NCBI GenBank assembly: GCA_040882845.1
Contig: JBBEAM010000015.1
Span: 186,001 to 250,000 of the forward strand
DNA length: 64,000 nt
From: JBBEAM01 sp040882845
GTDB lineage: Bacteria > Pseudomonadota > Alphaproteobacteria > Kiloniellales > DSM-21159
Direction: 5' to 3'
The notes beneath the pieces are model-generated. The model saw only the letters and a list, made by a program, of their open reading frames with translations, was not told where the DNA came from and searched no databases. This document shows, piece by piece, positions 16,177 through 24,885 of the stretch (position 1 is the first letter of the stretch; every line of letters begins with the position of its first letter). The position numbers and the translations under genes were made by a program.

Positions 16177-16913
16177 CCGAAGTCGACGCTGAGCAGGAAG
16201 AGGCCGTCCGGCGGCGCGGTCGGTCCCGCCGCCGCGCGGTCGCGCGCCGCCAGCACGTCGGCGACCCGCTCCGGCGGCCACTTCCCCTCGCCGACCAGTC
16301 TCAGGCTTCCGGCGAAGTTGCGCACCTGATGATGCAGGAAGGAACGCGCCGTCGCGGCGATCTCCAGCGTCTCGCCATGGCGGCTGACCTCCAGGCGGTC
16401 GAGGGTCTTCACCGGCGTCTCCGACTGGCACTCCTTGGCGCGGAAGGAAGTGAAGTCGTGATGCCCGACCAGGTGCTGCGCGGCCGCGTGCATCGCCCCG
16501 GCATCGAGCGGCTGGGGCACGAACCAGGCGCGGCCGCGCTCCAGCGCCAGCGGCGCCCGGCGGTTGACGATGCGGTAGAGGTAGCGCCGCCGGATCGCCG
16601 AGAAGCGGGCATGGAACTCGGCGTCCACGGCCTCGGCGGCCAGCACGGCGATGGGATTGGGCTTGAGATGGGCGTTGAGCGCATCGCGCAGCGTTTCCGC
16701 GGCGCTGGGCTTTTCGATATCGACATGGGCCACCTGCCCCAGGGCGTGGACCCCGGCGTCGGTCCGCCCGGCGCCCTGCACCGTGACAGCTTCGCCGCAG
16801 AAGCCGAACACGGCCTCCTCCAGCGCCTGCTGCACCGAGGGGCCGTTGTCCTGGCGCTGCCAGCCGACGAAGGGGCCACCGTCGTACTCGAGGGTCAGTT
16901 TGTAGCGGGTCAT
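16173..16913 (-). CDS. truA: tRNA pseudouridine(38-40) synthase
   Basis: Makes pseudouridine at positions 38-40 of tRNA anticodon stems. The 246 residues include the catalytic Asp motif 'GRTDAGVHALGQVAH', 'RRRYLYRIVNRR' and the terminal 'FLHHQVRNFAGSL'. It is the last gene of def-fmt-truA; its start overlaps the fmt stop by 4 nt. Confidence 0.96.
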   Translation of the reverse strand: MTRYKLTLEYDGGPFVGWQRQDNGPSVQQALEEAVFGFCGEAVTVQGAGRTDAGVHALGQVAHVDIEKPSAAETLRDALNAHLKPNPIAVLAAEAVDAEFHARFSAIRRRYLYRIVNRRAPLALERGRAWFVPQPLDAGAMHAAAQHLVGHHDFTSFRAKECQSETPVKTLDRLEVSRHGETLEIAATARSFLHHQVRNFAGSLRLVGEGKWPPERVADVLAARDRAAAGPTAPPDGLFLLSVDFG

Positions 16914-17824
16914 GGCAGGCGCTGCGGCAGGCGGAAACCGCGCAGGAAGCTCTCCGCCGGGATCGCCGCCTTGCCCTGGCGCTGCACCTCGGTCAGCCGC
17001 AACGCCCCTCTACCGCAGGCGACCGTCAGGCCGCTACCGAGGATTTCGCCGGGTTGCCCGCTCTTCTCGGCGATCTCCGCCGCCAGCACCTTGATCCGTT
17101 CTCCCTCCGCTTCGAACCAGGCGCCGGGCCAGGGGGTGAAAGCGCGGATCTTGCGCTCCAGCTCGGCGGCGGGGGCGCTCCAGTCCAAGCGTCCCTGCTC
17201 CCGGGTCAGCTTGGCGGCATAGGTCACGCCCTCCGCGGGCTGGGGATTGGCCGTCAGCTTGCCGGCAGCAAGCTCGGCCAGGGCTTCGACGATCATCTCC
17301 GCGCCGAGGGCGGAGAGGCTGTCATGCAGGCTGCTGGCCGTGGCGTCGTCGCCGATCGGCACTGTGCGCTGCAGGCTGATCGCGCCGGTATCCAGCCCCT
17401 CGTCCATTCGCATGATGGTGATGCCGGTCTCTTCGTCGCCTGCCTCGATCGCCCGCTGGATCGGCGCGGCGCCGCGCCAGCGCGGCAGCAGCGAGGCGTG
17501 GATGTTGTAGCAGCCGTGCCTCGGCGCTTCGAGGATCGCCCTGGGCAGGATCAAGCCGTAGGCGACGACCACGGCGGCGTCGAGGTCGAGCGCGGCGAAG
17601 GCCTGCTGCGCCTCGGCGGTTTTCACGCTTTCCGGTGTGCGCACTTCGATATCCAAGGCTTCGGCGGCGGCCTGCACCGGCGAGGGGCGCTGCTTCTGCC
17701 CCCGTCCGGCGCGGCGCGGCGGCTGGCTGTAGACAGCGGCGATCTCGTACCCGGCTGCGTGCAAAGCCTTGAGCGCCGGCACCGCGAAGTCCGGAGTCCC
17801 CAGGAAGGCGAGACGCAGGGTCAT
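16910..17824 (-). CDS. fmt: Methionyl-tRNA formyltransferase
   Basis: Formylates initiator Met-tRNA using 10-formyl-tetrahydrofolate. The 304 residues have the N-terminal 'FLGTPDFAVPALKAL', the catalytic region 'NIHASLLPRWRGAAPIQRAI' (Asn/His) with the Asp of 'MDEGLDTGAI', and a C-terminal OB-fold domain from about 205. It sits 22 bp after def and overlaps truA by 4 nt. Confidence 0.97.
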   Translation of the reverse strand: MTLRLAFLGTPDFAVPALKALHAAGYEIAAVYSQPPRRAGRGQKQRPSPVQAAAEALDIEVRTPESVKTAEAQQAFAALDLDAAVVVAYGLILPRAILEAPRHGCYNIHASLLPRWRGAAPIQRAIEAGDEETGITIMRMDEGLDTGAISLQRTVPIGDDATASSLHDSLSALGAEMIVEALAELAAGKLTANPQPAEGVTYAAKLTREQGRLDWSAPAAELERKIRAFTPWPGAWFEAEGERIKVLAAEIAEKSGQPGEILGSGLTVACGRGALRLTEVQRQGKAAIPAESFLRGFRLPQRLP

Positions 17825-17846
17825 GGCGGCCTCCCGAAGCCGCCGG

Positions 17847-18383
17847 CTAGCCGGCGGCGGCGAAGGTCGGAAGATCGCCGGTCTTCTTCGCCTTGGTCAG
17901 GCGGCGCAGGATCATGTTGCGCTTCAGCGCGCTGATGTGATCGACGAAGAGGATGCCTTCGAGATGGTCGATTTCGTGCTGAATGCAGGTCGCCAGCAGG
18001 CCCTCGGCGTCGAGCTCGCGAATCTCGTTCTCGTGGTCGAGGTAGCGCAGACGGATATGTGCCGGGCGGGCGACCTCGCTGTACTGCTCCGGCAGGGAAA
18101 GGCAGCCCTCCTCGTACTTGGCATCCTTGCCGCCGACCTCGACGATCTCCGGATTGGCCATGCGCAGCGGCTGACGCTCCTCGCCCTCGCGCGCGACATC
18201 GACCACGATCACCCGCTTCAGCACGCCGACCTGCGGCGCCGCCAGGCCGACGCCCGGCGCGGCGTACATCGTCTCCAGCATGTCGTCCATCAGCTGCCGG
18301 ATCTCCCCATCGACCTTCTCGACGGGCAGGCTCTTTCTCTTCAGCCGCGGGTCCGGCGCGACCAGGATGGGAAGCTTCGCCAT
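17847..18383 (-). CDS. def: Peptide deformylase
   Basis: Removes the formyl group from nascent polypeptides, the counterpart of the adjacent fmt. All three motifs are present in the 178 residues: 'GVGLAAPQVG', 'EEGCLSLP' (metal Cys) and 'QHEIDHLEG' (two metal His and the catalytic Glu). First gene of the def-fmt-truA unit, read divergently from rmuC. Confidence 0.97.
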   Translation of the reverse strand: MAKLPILVAPDPRLKRKSLPVEKVDGEIRQLMDDMLETMYAAPGVGLAAPQVGVLKRVIVVDVAREGEERQPLRMANPEIVEVGGKDAKYEEGCLSLPEQYSEVARPAHIRLRYLDHENEIRELDAEGLLATCIQHEIDHLEGILFVDHISALKRNMILRRLTKAKKTGDLPTFAAAG

Positions 18384-18503
18384 GGGCCTTTCGCCTCGGG
18401 AAAAACGGGAACAGCCCCTAGGTAGGCCGCGCCCGCGGGAGCGTCAAGCGGCGCGGCGCGTGTTAGACTTGTGCCCGCGACTCGAAAGCGAAGAAGGCCC
18501 GTC

Positions 18504-19631
18504 ATGCCTCTCGATCCTCAGACTCTCGCCATCGCCGCCGCCGCGCTGCTGGCCGGGGTTCTGCTCGCCCTGCTGCTGCTGCGACTCTTCGGGCGGGAGC
18601 GAGGCGGCGACCGCGCGGCGGAGCTGGACTCCCGCCTCAAGTTCCTCGCCGACAGCCTGGCCAACGCCCAGAGCCAGACCCAGCAGCAGCTGCACAATCA
18701 GGAGCGCCAGATCGCCAAGGCGCTGGACGAGCGGCTCGGCGACTTCTCCAAGAAGGTCGGCGACCGTCTGCAGGAAACCTCGACCCAGCAGCAGAACAGC
18801 CTGACCGCCCTGCGCGAGCGCCTGGCGGTGATCGACAAGGCGCAGGAGAACATCGCCCAGGTCTCGACCCAGGTTACCGACCTGCAGAACATCCTCGCCA
18901 ACAACCAGGCCCGCGGCGCCTTCGGCGAGGTGCTGCTGAACAACCTGATACAGGACATCCTGCCGCCCTCGGCCTACGAGCTGCAGGCGCGCCTCAGCAA
19001 CGGCCGCAACCCGGACTGCCTGCTGAAGCTGCCCAATCCGCCCGGCTCGATCGCCATCGACGCCAAGTTCCCGCGCTCCTCCTACGAGGCGCTGCGCGCC
19101 GCCAAGGACGAGGCGGCGCGGCTGCAGGCCGCGCGCGCCTTCGCCGCCGATGTGAAAAAGCACGTGGTGGACATCTCAGAGCGCTACATCCTTCCCGGCG
19201 AGACCGCGGAGTCGGCCTTGATGTTCCTGCCCAGCGAGGCGGTCTATGCCGAGCTGCACAGCAACTTCCCCAACGTCGTCGAGGAGTCCTACCGCCGCCG
19301 CGTCTGGATCGTTTCCCCGACCACCCTGATGGCGCTGCTCAACACCGTGCGCGCGGTGCTCAAGGACGTGCGGATGCGCGAGCAAGCCCACGTCATCCAG
19401 GAGGAGGTGCACAAGATGCTGAAGGACGTCGCCCGCCTCGACGACCGGGTCGGCAGCCTGGAAAACCACTTCCAGCAGGCCAACAAGGACATCGGCTTGA
19501 TACGCACTTCGGCCGACAAGATCACCCGCAAGGGCGAGAAGATCACCGAGATCGAACTGGGGCCGTCAGGCGAGGAAGCCGATGAAGAAACCCAGATTTC
19601 CCCGCCGCGTCAGGTGCTTCCATTCGATTAA
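18504..19631 (+). CDS. rmuC: DNA recombination protein RmuC
   Basis: Membrane-anchored protein of the RmuC family (PD-(D/E)XK nuclease-like core), linked to limiting inversions at short inverted repeats. The 375 residues consist of an N-terminal helix ('LAIAAAALLAGVLLALLLL'), a long coiled coil (about 45-130, Gln-rich) and the conserved core 'GAFGEVLLNNLIQDILPP', 'IDAKFPRSSYEAL' and 'LMFLPSEAVYAEL'. The ATG at 18504 with GAAGG upstream is preferred to an in-frame GTG at 18471. It ends in an AT-rich palindrome shared with the convergent DUF4139 gene. Confidence 0.93.
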   Translation: MPLDPQTLAIAAAALLAGVLLALLLLRLFGRERGGDRAAELDSRLKFLADSLANAQSQTQQQLHNQERQIAKALDERLGDFSKKVGDRLQETSTQQQNSLTALRERLAVIDKAQENIAQVSTQVTDLQNILANNQARGAFGEVLLNNLIQDILPPSAYELQARLSNGRNPDCLLKLPNPPGSIAIDAKFPRSSYEALRAAKDEAARLQAARAFAADVKKHVVDISERYILPGETAESALMFLPSEAVYAELHSNFPNVVEESYRRRVWIVSPTTLMALLNTVRAVLKDVRMREQAHVIQEEVHKMLKDVARLDDRVGSLENHFQQANKDIGLIRTSADKITRKGEKITEIELGPSGEEADEETQISPPRQVLPFD

Positions 19632-19674
19632 CTGAATTATTATTATCTATAATAATTACTAAATAATCAGTTAT
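19629..19674. terminator. AT-rich imperfect palindrome between rmuC and the convergent DUF4139 gene
   Basis: TAACTGA at 19629-19635 pairs with TCAGTTA at 19668-19674. After a one-base bulge, TTATT pairs with AATAA, giving about 12 bp in all around an AT-only loop. It includes both stop codons. There is no GC clamp or clean T tract, so it is not a classical intrinsic terminator, but the symmetry and position fit a bidirectional transcription end. Confidence 0.5.
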
Positions 19675-21088
19675 TCGAAATCCGCACCCGGTAGGTCAGC
19701 ACAGACTCGCCTTTCGCCGGAACCTCGATCCTCCACAGCACCTGATTGGCGCTGACCTCCTCGTGGGGATGGCTCTCCTGAAGCATCTTCCACTCCTGCG
19801 GCAGGGCGCCGGCGACCTCGACGGTGACCGGTTTGTCCTGGGCGTTGCTCAGGACGATCTCCTGGGCCGATTCGTAGGTCTTGTCGGAGAGGCGGTCGAA
19901 GTCGGTGCCGCGCGCCTCGGCGGTGACGTCGAAAGCAGCGCCGACCCGCAGCTCGACCTCCTGGCCTTCCGCCGTGTGGGCAACGTAATCCTCGCCGGCG
20001 AAGATCGCGCTGCCGCTTCCGGCCAGGTTCTCATAGACGCGGATCGTTCCCGCCGGCAGCGGCATGCCGAGGCTGGCGGCGGGGTCGTTGTCGAAGCGCA
20101 GCAGCAGCCCGGCGTTGACCGGCCCGAGCTCGCCGCCGCCGAGCTGCACCAGGTTGTCGAAGCGGTAGACCCGCTCGACCGGCTGTTCCTCTGCGGAGAA
20201 CAGCACCAACTGCTTGGTTTCGCCCTGCTTCAGGGTGACCGGCCGCTCGATGGCGTAGAGATAGCGGTTGCTGACCGACTGCGGCGGTGCCGCCTCCTGA
20301 GCCGGCGCGGCGCTCATATACATCTTGCCCTCGATCTGATCGCGCATCCGCGGCGAGGCGCTGGCGACATTGACGTCGCCGGCGACCAGCCGCAGGCCGG
20401 CGTCTTGGTAATCGATGCCACTGCCGTTGGTCACGGTGACATAGCCGGTCAGGTCCATCAGCCCGGTCTCGCCGTCGAGCTCGGCGATGTAGTCGGCCTG
20501 CCAGCCGAGACCGCCGGTCAGATAGGAAAAGCCGACCTCGGTGCTTTGCGCGCTGGCGCTGTCGAGGCTGACCAGCAGGGCGGGCTCGGCGCGCAGCCCT
20601 TCGGGCAGACGCTCCAGCACGATGCGCCCCGGCGGCGAGATTTCGATGCGGTCGCCGACCTGCAGGATCGGACCGGAGGCGAGGGAGAGCAGAGTCGCCT
20701 GCGCGACGATCTCCTCACCTGTTTCCGGGTTGAGACGCACCAAGCGGACCGGACCGCCGACGGCGGCCTCCAGCAGCGCCTGCTGGGTCAGGGTCGCGCG
20801 CTCGTAACTCTGCTCATGGAGGGTCAGCCCCTCGGCGCCTGCGGTAAGGCTGAGCGTCTCCGGCCGCAGCGCCTGGCTGACGTCGCCGATGGCGAAGCGG
20901 TTCTCTCCGACGGCAAAATCTAGCCGCCGCACGTCGCGCACCAGGGCGATGTCGTTCTGATAGACCGTCAGGGTCAGCGTCTGGCGCGCGGCGTCGGAAA
21001 CCTCGCGCTCCTCGGCGGCCCCGGCGGGCAGGGCGGCGAAGAGGCTCAGCGCCAGCAGGGCGCAGGAGGCGGTGAGGGCGCGTTTCAT
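19667..21088 (-). CDS. DUF4139-domain secreted protein
   Basis: A 473-residue exported protein with a signal peptide ('MKRALTASCALLALSLFAALPAGAA', cleavage after about 25). The rest looks beta-rich and matches the DUF4139 pattern I know ('FSYLTGGLGWQADYIAEL', 'TVTNGSGIDYQDAGLRLVAGDVNVA'). No catalytic motif is evident. The ATG at 21088 is preceded by GAGGAG and begins the signal peptide; the frame upstream is not protein-like. It is monocistronic, reading toward rmuC. Periplasmic or surface location is inferred; function is unknown. Confidence 0.8.
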   Translation of the reverse strand: MKRALTASCALLALSLFAALPAGAAEEREVSDAARQTLTLTVYQNDIALVRDVRRLDFAVGENRFAIGDVSQALRPETLSLTAGAEGLTLHEQSYERATLTQQALLEAAVGGPVRLVRLNPETGEEIVAQATLLSLASGPILQVGDRIEISPPGRIVLERLPEGLRAEPALLVSLDSASAQSTEVGFSYLTGGLGWQADYIAELDGETGLMDLTGYVTVTNGSGIDYQDAGLRLVAGDVNVASASPRMRDQIEGKMYMSAAPAQEAAPPQSVSNRYLYAIERPVTLKQGETKQLVLFSAEEQPVERVYRFDNLVQLGGGELGPVNAGLLLRFDNDPAASLGMPLPAGTIRVYENLAGSGSAIFAGEDYVAHTAEGQEVELRVGAAFDVTAEARGTDFDRLSDKTYESAQEIVLSNAQDKPVTVEVAGALPQEWKMLQESHPHEEVSANQVLWRIEVPAKGESVLTYRVRISNN

Positions 21089-21182
21089 CGGGGACTCCTC
21101 GAAATTCTTGCGTTCGATCCTGCCTTCTCTTGCCGGGAAATTGCGGCAGCAGCGAGGCCGCAATAGATCGCACTGCAGGCAG

Positions 21183-21782
21183 TCAGCCCCCCGCGGGGCC
21201 GCGTGCCTTGAGGGCCGCCATCAGGGTGCCGTCGTCGAGGTAGTCGAGCTCGCCGCCGACCGGCACGCCATGCGCCAGGCGGGTGACCGAGACACCGCAG
21301 GGCTCCAGCCGTTCGGCGATGTAGTGGCCGGTGGTCTGACCGTCGACCGTGGCGCTGAGCGCGAGGATCACCTCGGCAACCTCGCCGTTGCCGGCACGCT
21401 CGACCAGCTTGCCGAGGTTGAGGCTCTCCGGCCCCCGGCCGTCGAGCGCCGAGAGGGTGCCGCCGAGCACATGGTACAGCCCCTTATAGGCGGCGCTGCG
21501 TTCCAGCGCCCAGAGGTCGCCGACCTCCTCGACCACGCAGATCAGGCTGGGGTCGCGGCCCGGCTCCCGGCAGATCGCGCAAGGGTCCTGGGCGTCGAGA
21601 TTGCCGCAGACGCCGCAGGCGACGATCCGCTCGCCGGCGCGCTCCAGCGCCTCCGCCAGCGGCTGCAGCAGGGATTCGCGGCGCTGCATCAGATAGAGCG
21701 CGGCGCGGCGCGCCGAGCGCGGCCCCAGACCGGGCAGCCGCGCCAGCAACTGGATCATACGGTCGATTTCGGAGGCGCTCAT
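21183..21782 (-). CDS. recR: Recombination protein RecR
   Basis: DNA-binding clamp of the RecFOR gap-repair pathway. The 199 residues contain a helix-hairpin-helix N-terminus ('LARLPGLGPRSARRAAL'), a four-cysteine zinc finger ('CGVCGNLDAQDPCAIC'), a Toprim domain ('LICVVEEVGDLWALERS') and the C-terminal 'LAHGVPVGGELDYLDDGTL'. Last gene of dnaX-ybaB-recR, 15 bp after ybaB. Confidence 0.96.
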   Translation of the reverse strand: MSASEIDRMIQLLARLPGLGPRSARRAALYLMQRRESLLQPLAEALERAGERIVACGVCGNLDAQDPCAICREPGRDPSLICVVEEVGDLWALERSAAYKGLYHVLGGTLSALDGRGPESLNLGKLVERAGNGEVAEVILALSATVDGQTTGHYIAERLEPCGVSVTRLAHGVPVGGELDYLDDGTLMAALKARGPAGG

Positions 21783-21797
21783 CGACGGCGGGACGGC

Positions 21798-22121
21798 CTA
21801 GAAGGGCAGGCTCATTCCCGGCGGCAGCTGCAGGCCGCCGGTCACCTCGCGCATCTTCTCGCCGGCGTAGGCCTCGACCTTGGCCTTGGCGTCGTTGGCC
21901 GCCGCCAGGATCAGATCCTCCAGCATCTCGACATCTTCGGGATCGACCAGCTTGGGATCGATCTTGACCTGCTTGAGCACGCCCTTGCCGTTCATGGTCA
22001 CGCTGACCATGCCGCCGCCGGCCTGCCCCTGAAGTTCGGCCTCGGCCAGTTCGGCCTGCATGGCCTCCATCTTCGACTGCATCTCCTGGGCCTGCTTCAT
22101 CATCTGGCCGAGATTCTTCAT
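21798..22121 (-). CDS. ybaB: YbaB/EbfC nucleoid-associated protein
   Basis: A 107-residue DNA-binding dimer of the YbaB family. It shows the Met/Gln-rich N-terminal helix ('MKQAQEMQSKMEAMQAELA'), the central 'VSVTMNGKGVLKQVKIDP' and the C-terminal 'GLQLPPGM'. It overlaps the dnaX stop by 4 nt and lies in the widely conserved dnaX-ybaB-recR order. Confidence 0.96.
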   Translation of the reverse strand: MKNLGQMMKQAQEMQSKMEAMQAELAEAELQGQAGGGMVSVTMNGKGVLKQVKIDPKLVDPEDVEMLEDLILAAANDAKAKVEAYAGEKMREVTGGLQLPPGMSLPF

Positions 22122-23920
22122 CTTTCCTCCTGTTCTCCGGCGGCCTCGTCCGGGGCCGCCGCGACTTCGCCCGGCGCGTCTCCGGGAAGGGTTTGCGACG
22201 TGGAAATGCGTTGGATTTCGGCGCCGGGGAAGCTGTCCATCACCGCCTTGACCACGGGATTGCGCAGCACCTCCTGGCGCACCTGGGAAGCTTGCGCCTC
22301 CTCCTGTTCCTGGAGCGTCCTTTCACCCTGTTCGCTGGAATAGCTGACCGACCAGCGTTCGCCGGTCCACTCGAACAGCTTGCTCTTCAGGGTACCGAGC
22401 AGATCGCGCGGTGCGCCTTCGGCGGTGCGCAGTTCGATGCGCCCCGGCTCGAAGGAGACAAGATGCACGTCGCAGCGCAGGTGGTGGGTGAGCTGCGGCT
22501 CGCGCTTGTCGCGAGCCAGATCGAGCAGGGCGGCGAAGGACTCCAGCTTGACGGGCAGGCTTTCCGCTGTGCTCTGCGCAGCTGGCTCCTGCTCCTCCCA
22601 GGGCGCCGCCGCCAGGGCCCGGGGACCGTCGCTGTCCGAGCCCCGCTCGCTACGGCCGCGGGCCCCGGCCTCGGCGCCGTTGCCGCCCGCCGCTGGCGCC
22701 GCAGCGCTGCCACGCGACGGCGAGGCGGCGGCGGTAGACTCGCCTTGCTCGGTAAGCTTCTTCACAAGGTCGCCTGGCGGCGGCAGCTCGCTGGCATGGC
22801 CGATGCGGATCAGGCACATCTCGACGGCGAGTAGCGGCTGCGCCGCCTGCTGCGCCTCGGAGACGCCTTTCAGCAGCAGTTGCCAGGCCCGCGCAAGGCT
22901 GGCCAGGGACAGCGTCTTGGCCATCTCCAGCCCGCGCACCCGCTCGGTCTCCGGCAGAGCCTGCTCCTCGGCCATGGCGGGGACCAGCTTGAGGCGGGTC
23001 AGACCGTGGGTCAGTTCCAGCAGGTCCTGCAACACCACCACCGGGTCGGCGCCGGCGGCGTAGAGCTCCTCAAGGATCTGCAGGGTTTCGGGAATTCGGC
23101 CCCGCATCAGCGCCTCGAAGAGGTCGTAGGCCCGCGCCCGGTCGCCCAGGCCGAGCATCTCGGCGACCACGCTCTCGGCGATCTTGTCCCCGCCCAGCGC
23201 GATCGCCTGGTCGAGCAGGGAGAGCCCGTCGCGCACCGAACCGTCGGCGGCGCGGGCGATCAGCTCCAGCGCCTCTGGCTCCGCGGTGACGGCTTCCTTC
23301 TCGCAGATGCGGGCGAAGTGGGCGGCCAGTTCCTGCTGCCCGACCCGGCGCAGGTCGAAACGCTGGCAGCGCGACAGCACGGTCACCGGCACCTTGCGAA
23401 TTTCGGTGGTGGCGAAGATGAAGACGACGTGCTCGGGCGGCTCCTCCAGGGTCTTCAACAGGGCGTTGAAGGCCTGGGTCGAGAGCATATGCACCTCGTC
23501 CAGGATGTAGACCTTGTAGCGCGCCTCGATCGGGCGGTAGCGCACCGACTCGATCAGCTCGCGGATGTCGCCGACGCCGGTGCGGCTGGCCGCGTCCATC
23601 TCGATCACGTCGGGATGGCGGTCCTCGGCGATCGCCTGGCAGATCGGGCAGTCGTCGGTCGGCGCCGCCGTCGGCCCGGCGTTGCCGTCGGGGCCGACGT
23701 AGTTCAGCGCCTTGGCGATGATCCGCGCGGTGGTGGTCTTGCCGACCCCGCGCACTCCGGTGAGGATGAAGGCGTGATGCAGGCGATTGCTGTCGATGGC
23801 GTTGGTCAGGGTGCGGACCATCGCCTCCTGCCCAATCAGATCCTGGAAGGTGGACGGCCGGTACTTGCGCGCCAGAACCCGGTAGGGCGTTTGGCTTGGC
23901 GCGGCAGTCTGGTCCGTCAT
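22118..23920 (-). CDS. dnaX: DNA polymerase III subunit gamma/tau
   Basis: ATPase of the clamp-loader complex. The 600-residue product begins 'MTDQTAAPSQTPYRVLARKYRP' and has Walker A 'GVRGVGKTTTARI', Walker B 'VYILDEVHMLS', sensor 'FIFATTEIRKVP' and 'LSRCQRFDLRRV'. Domain III follows, then an Ala/Gly/Ser-rich linker (about 395-445) and a tau-specific C-terminus. The zinc module that normally has four cysteines retains only 'CPIC'; the first two positions read Tyr and Thr. The frame is open upstream to 24187 but runs through the SRP RNA, so the ATG at 23920 is used. No strong Shine-Dalgarno is visible. Confidence 0.95.
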   Translation of the reverse strand: MTDQTAAPSQTPYRVLARKYRPSTFQDLIGQEAMVRTLTNAIDSNRLHHAFILTGVRGVGKTTTARIIAKALNYVGPDGNAGPTAAPTDDCPICQAIAEDRHPDVIEMDAASRTGVGDIRELIESVRYRPIEARYKVYILDEVHMLSTQAFNALLKTLEEPPEHVVFIFATTEIRKVPVTVLSRCQRFDLRRVGQQELAAHFARICEKEAVTAEPEALELIARAADGSVRDGLSLLDQAIALGGDKIAESVVAEMLGLGDRARAYDLFEALMRGRIPETLQILEELYAAGADPVVVLQDLLELTHGLTRLKLVPAMAEEQALPETERVRGLEMAKTLSLASLARAWQLLLKGVSEAQQAAQPLLAVEMCLIRIGHASELPPPGDLVKKLTEQGESTAAASPSRGSAAAPAAGGNGAEAGARGRSERGSDSDGPRALAAAPWEEQEPAAQSTAESLPVKLESFAALLDLARDKREPQLTHHLRCDVHLVSFEPGRIELRTAEGAPRDLLGTLKSKLFEWTGERWSVSYSSEQGERTLQEQEEAQASQVRQEVLRNPVVKAVMDSFPGAEIQRISTSQTLPGDAPGEVAAAPDEAAGEQEER

Positions 23921-23951
23921 TGGATGGGCGACCAATCGTCGGCGGAAAGGA

Positions 23952-24055
23952 GGTGGGAGGCTGAACCAGCGACCCGGACGCTGAAACTCGTTACGGCTGC
24001 TTCCTTCCGGACCTGACCGGGTTGGCGAGCGGTCCGTCCGCGGCCAACCTCCCGG
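23952..24055 (-). ncRNA. ffs: Signal recognition particle RNA (4.5S type)
   Basis: The minus strand reads the universal SRP domain IV, GGTCAGGTCCGGAAGGAAGC (about 23999-24018), at the tip of a hairpin. The ends pair as GGGAGG (around 24048-24053) with CCTCCC (23955-23960), giving a rod of about 100 nt as in other alphaproteobacteria. It lies just upstream of dnaX in the same orientation. The exact ends are estimated from the pairing. Confidence 0.93.
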
Positions 24056-24104
24056 ACCGACTATATCAGGATTCCCCCCGCCGGGTGCAAGCCTCTCGGT
24101 CCGG

Positions 24105-24797
24105 TTATTCGGCTTCTTCCACCTCCAGGCGCAGGGAGACGATCTCGCCTTCGGGGCCCGGCCAGGAGGCTTTGACCAGCCGGGCACCGGGGGCGTACCA
24201 GAGATTGCGCTCGATCTCGCCGCTCAGGGCATAGCGTTTCGCCGTCACCTCGCCCTGCGGGGTGGCGACGGCCTCGCTGCCCAGCGGAGCGACGTTGATG
24301 ACCTTGGTGAAGCCGTCCTCGTGGCCGAGCAGCACCTGGGTGAAGGGCGTGTCGCGGTGCCACAGCGAGGTGGTGACGACATAGCCGGAGACCGAGAGCT
24401 GCAGGCTGTCGGCCCTGCCGCTCAGGCCCTCCCCCTCGCGCCGCAGCCGCAGCTTCGACTTGCGGCCGTCGCGCTGGGTATCCGTGACCAGGCTGTCCAG
24501 CCAGCCGTCGCGCCAGATTTCCTCGCCGAAGTTGCGGTACTGCCAGATCCGGCCGCCGCGCAGCGCGAAGGCGACTTCGCTGCGGTAGCGGGCGGTGAAA
24601 TGGCCGCTGCCGTCGGTGAAGCCGTAACTCTGACTGCCGATCCGCTGTCCGGCGCGCCACACGGAGAATTCCAGGCTGCCGCTGGCGGGAAAGACGCTGC
24701 TGCTGCGCGCGGCGGCGGGCAGCGGGGGCAACAGCGGCGCCAGCAGGGCCGCCGCGCCCGCGGCAAGCATCCTGCGGCGAGGCAGCTGTCTTTCCAT
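24105..24797 (-). CDS. DUF6134-like exported protein, possible Tat substrate
   Basis: A 230-residue protein with the N-terminus 'MERQLPRRRMLAAGAAALLA', an Arg-rich n-region followed by a hydrophobic stretch ending 'PAAARS' that resembles a twin-arginine or Sec signal. The mature part is beta-rich with alternating charged and hydrophobic residues ('GQRIGSQSYGFTDGSGHFTA', 'SGYVVTTSLWHRDTPFTQV'), which I associate with DUF6134. No catalytic residues are apparent. It is read toward the SRP RNA and divergently from nudC with only 88 bp between starts. Confidence 0.7.
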   Translation of the reverse strand: MERQLPRRRMLAAGAAALLAPLLPPLPAAARSSSVFPASGSLEFSVWRAGQRIGSQSYGFTDGSGHFTARYRSEVAFALRGGRIWQYRNFGEEIWRDGWLDSLVTDTQRDGRKSKLRLRREGEGLSGRADSLQLSVSGYVVTTSLWHRDTPFTQVLLGHEDGFTKVINVAPLGSEAVATPQGEVTAKRYALSGEIERNLWYAPGARLVKASWPGPEGEIVSLRLEVEEAE

Positions 24798-24885
24798 GCC
24801 TCAGCCTGGAGGACTCGCCGCGGCACGGCAAGATAAAGGCGCAGCCCGGTTGCCGATCTTCCCGGCCCGTGCAAATCTGCGCGCC

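Noticed and set aside
23921..24187. N-terminal extension of dnaX
   Set aside because: The frame is open but passes through the SRP RNA gene and does not resemble the DnaX N-terminus, which begins at 23920.
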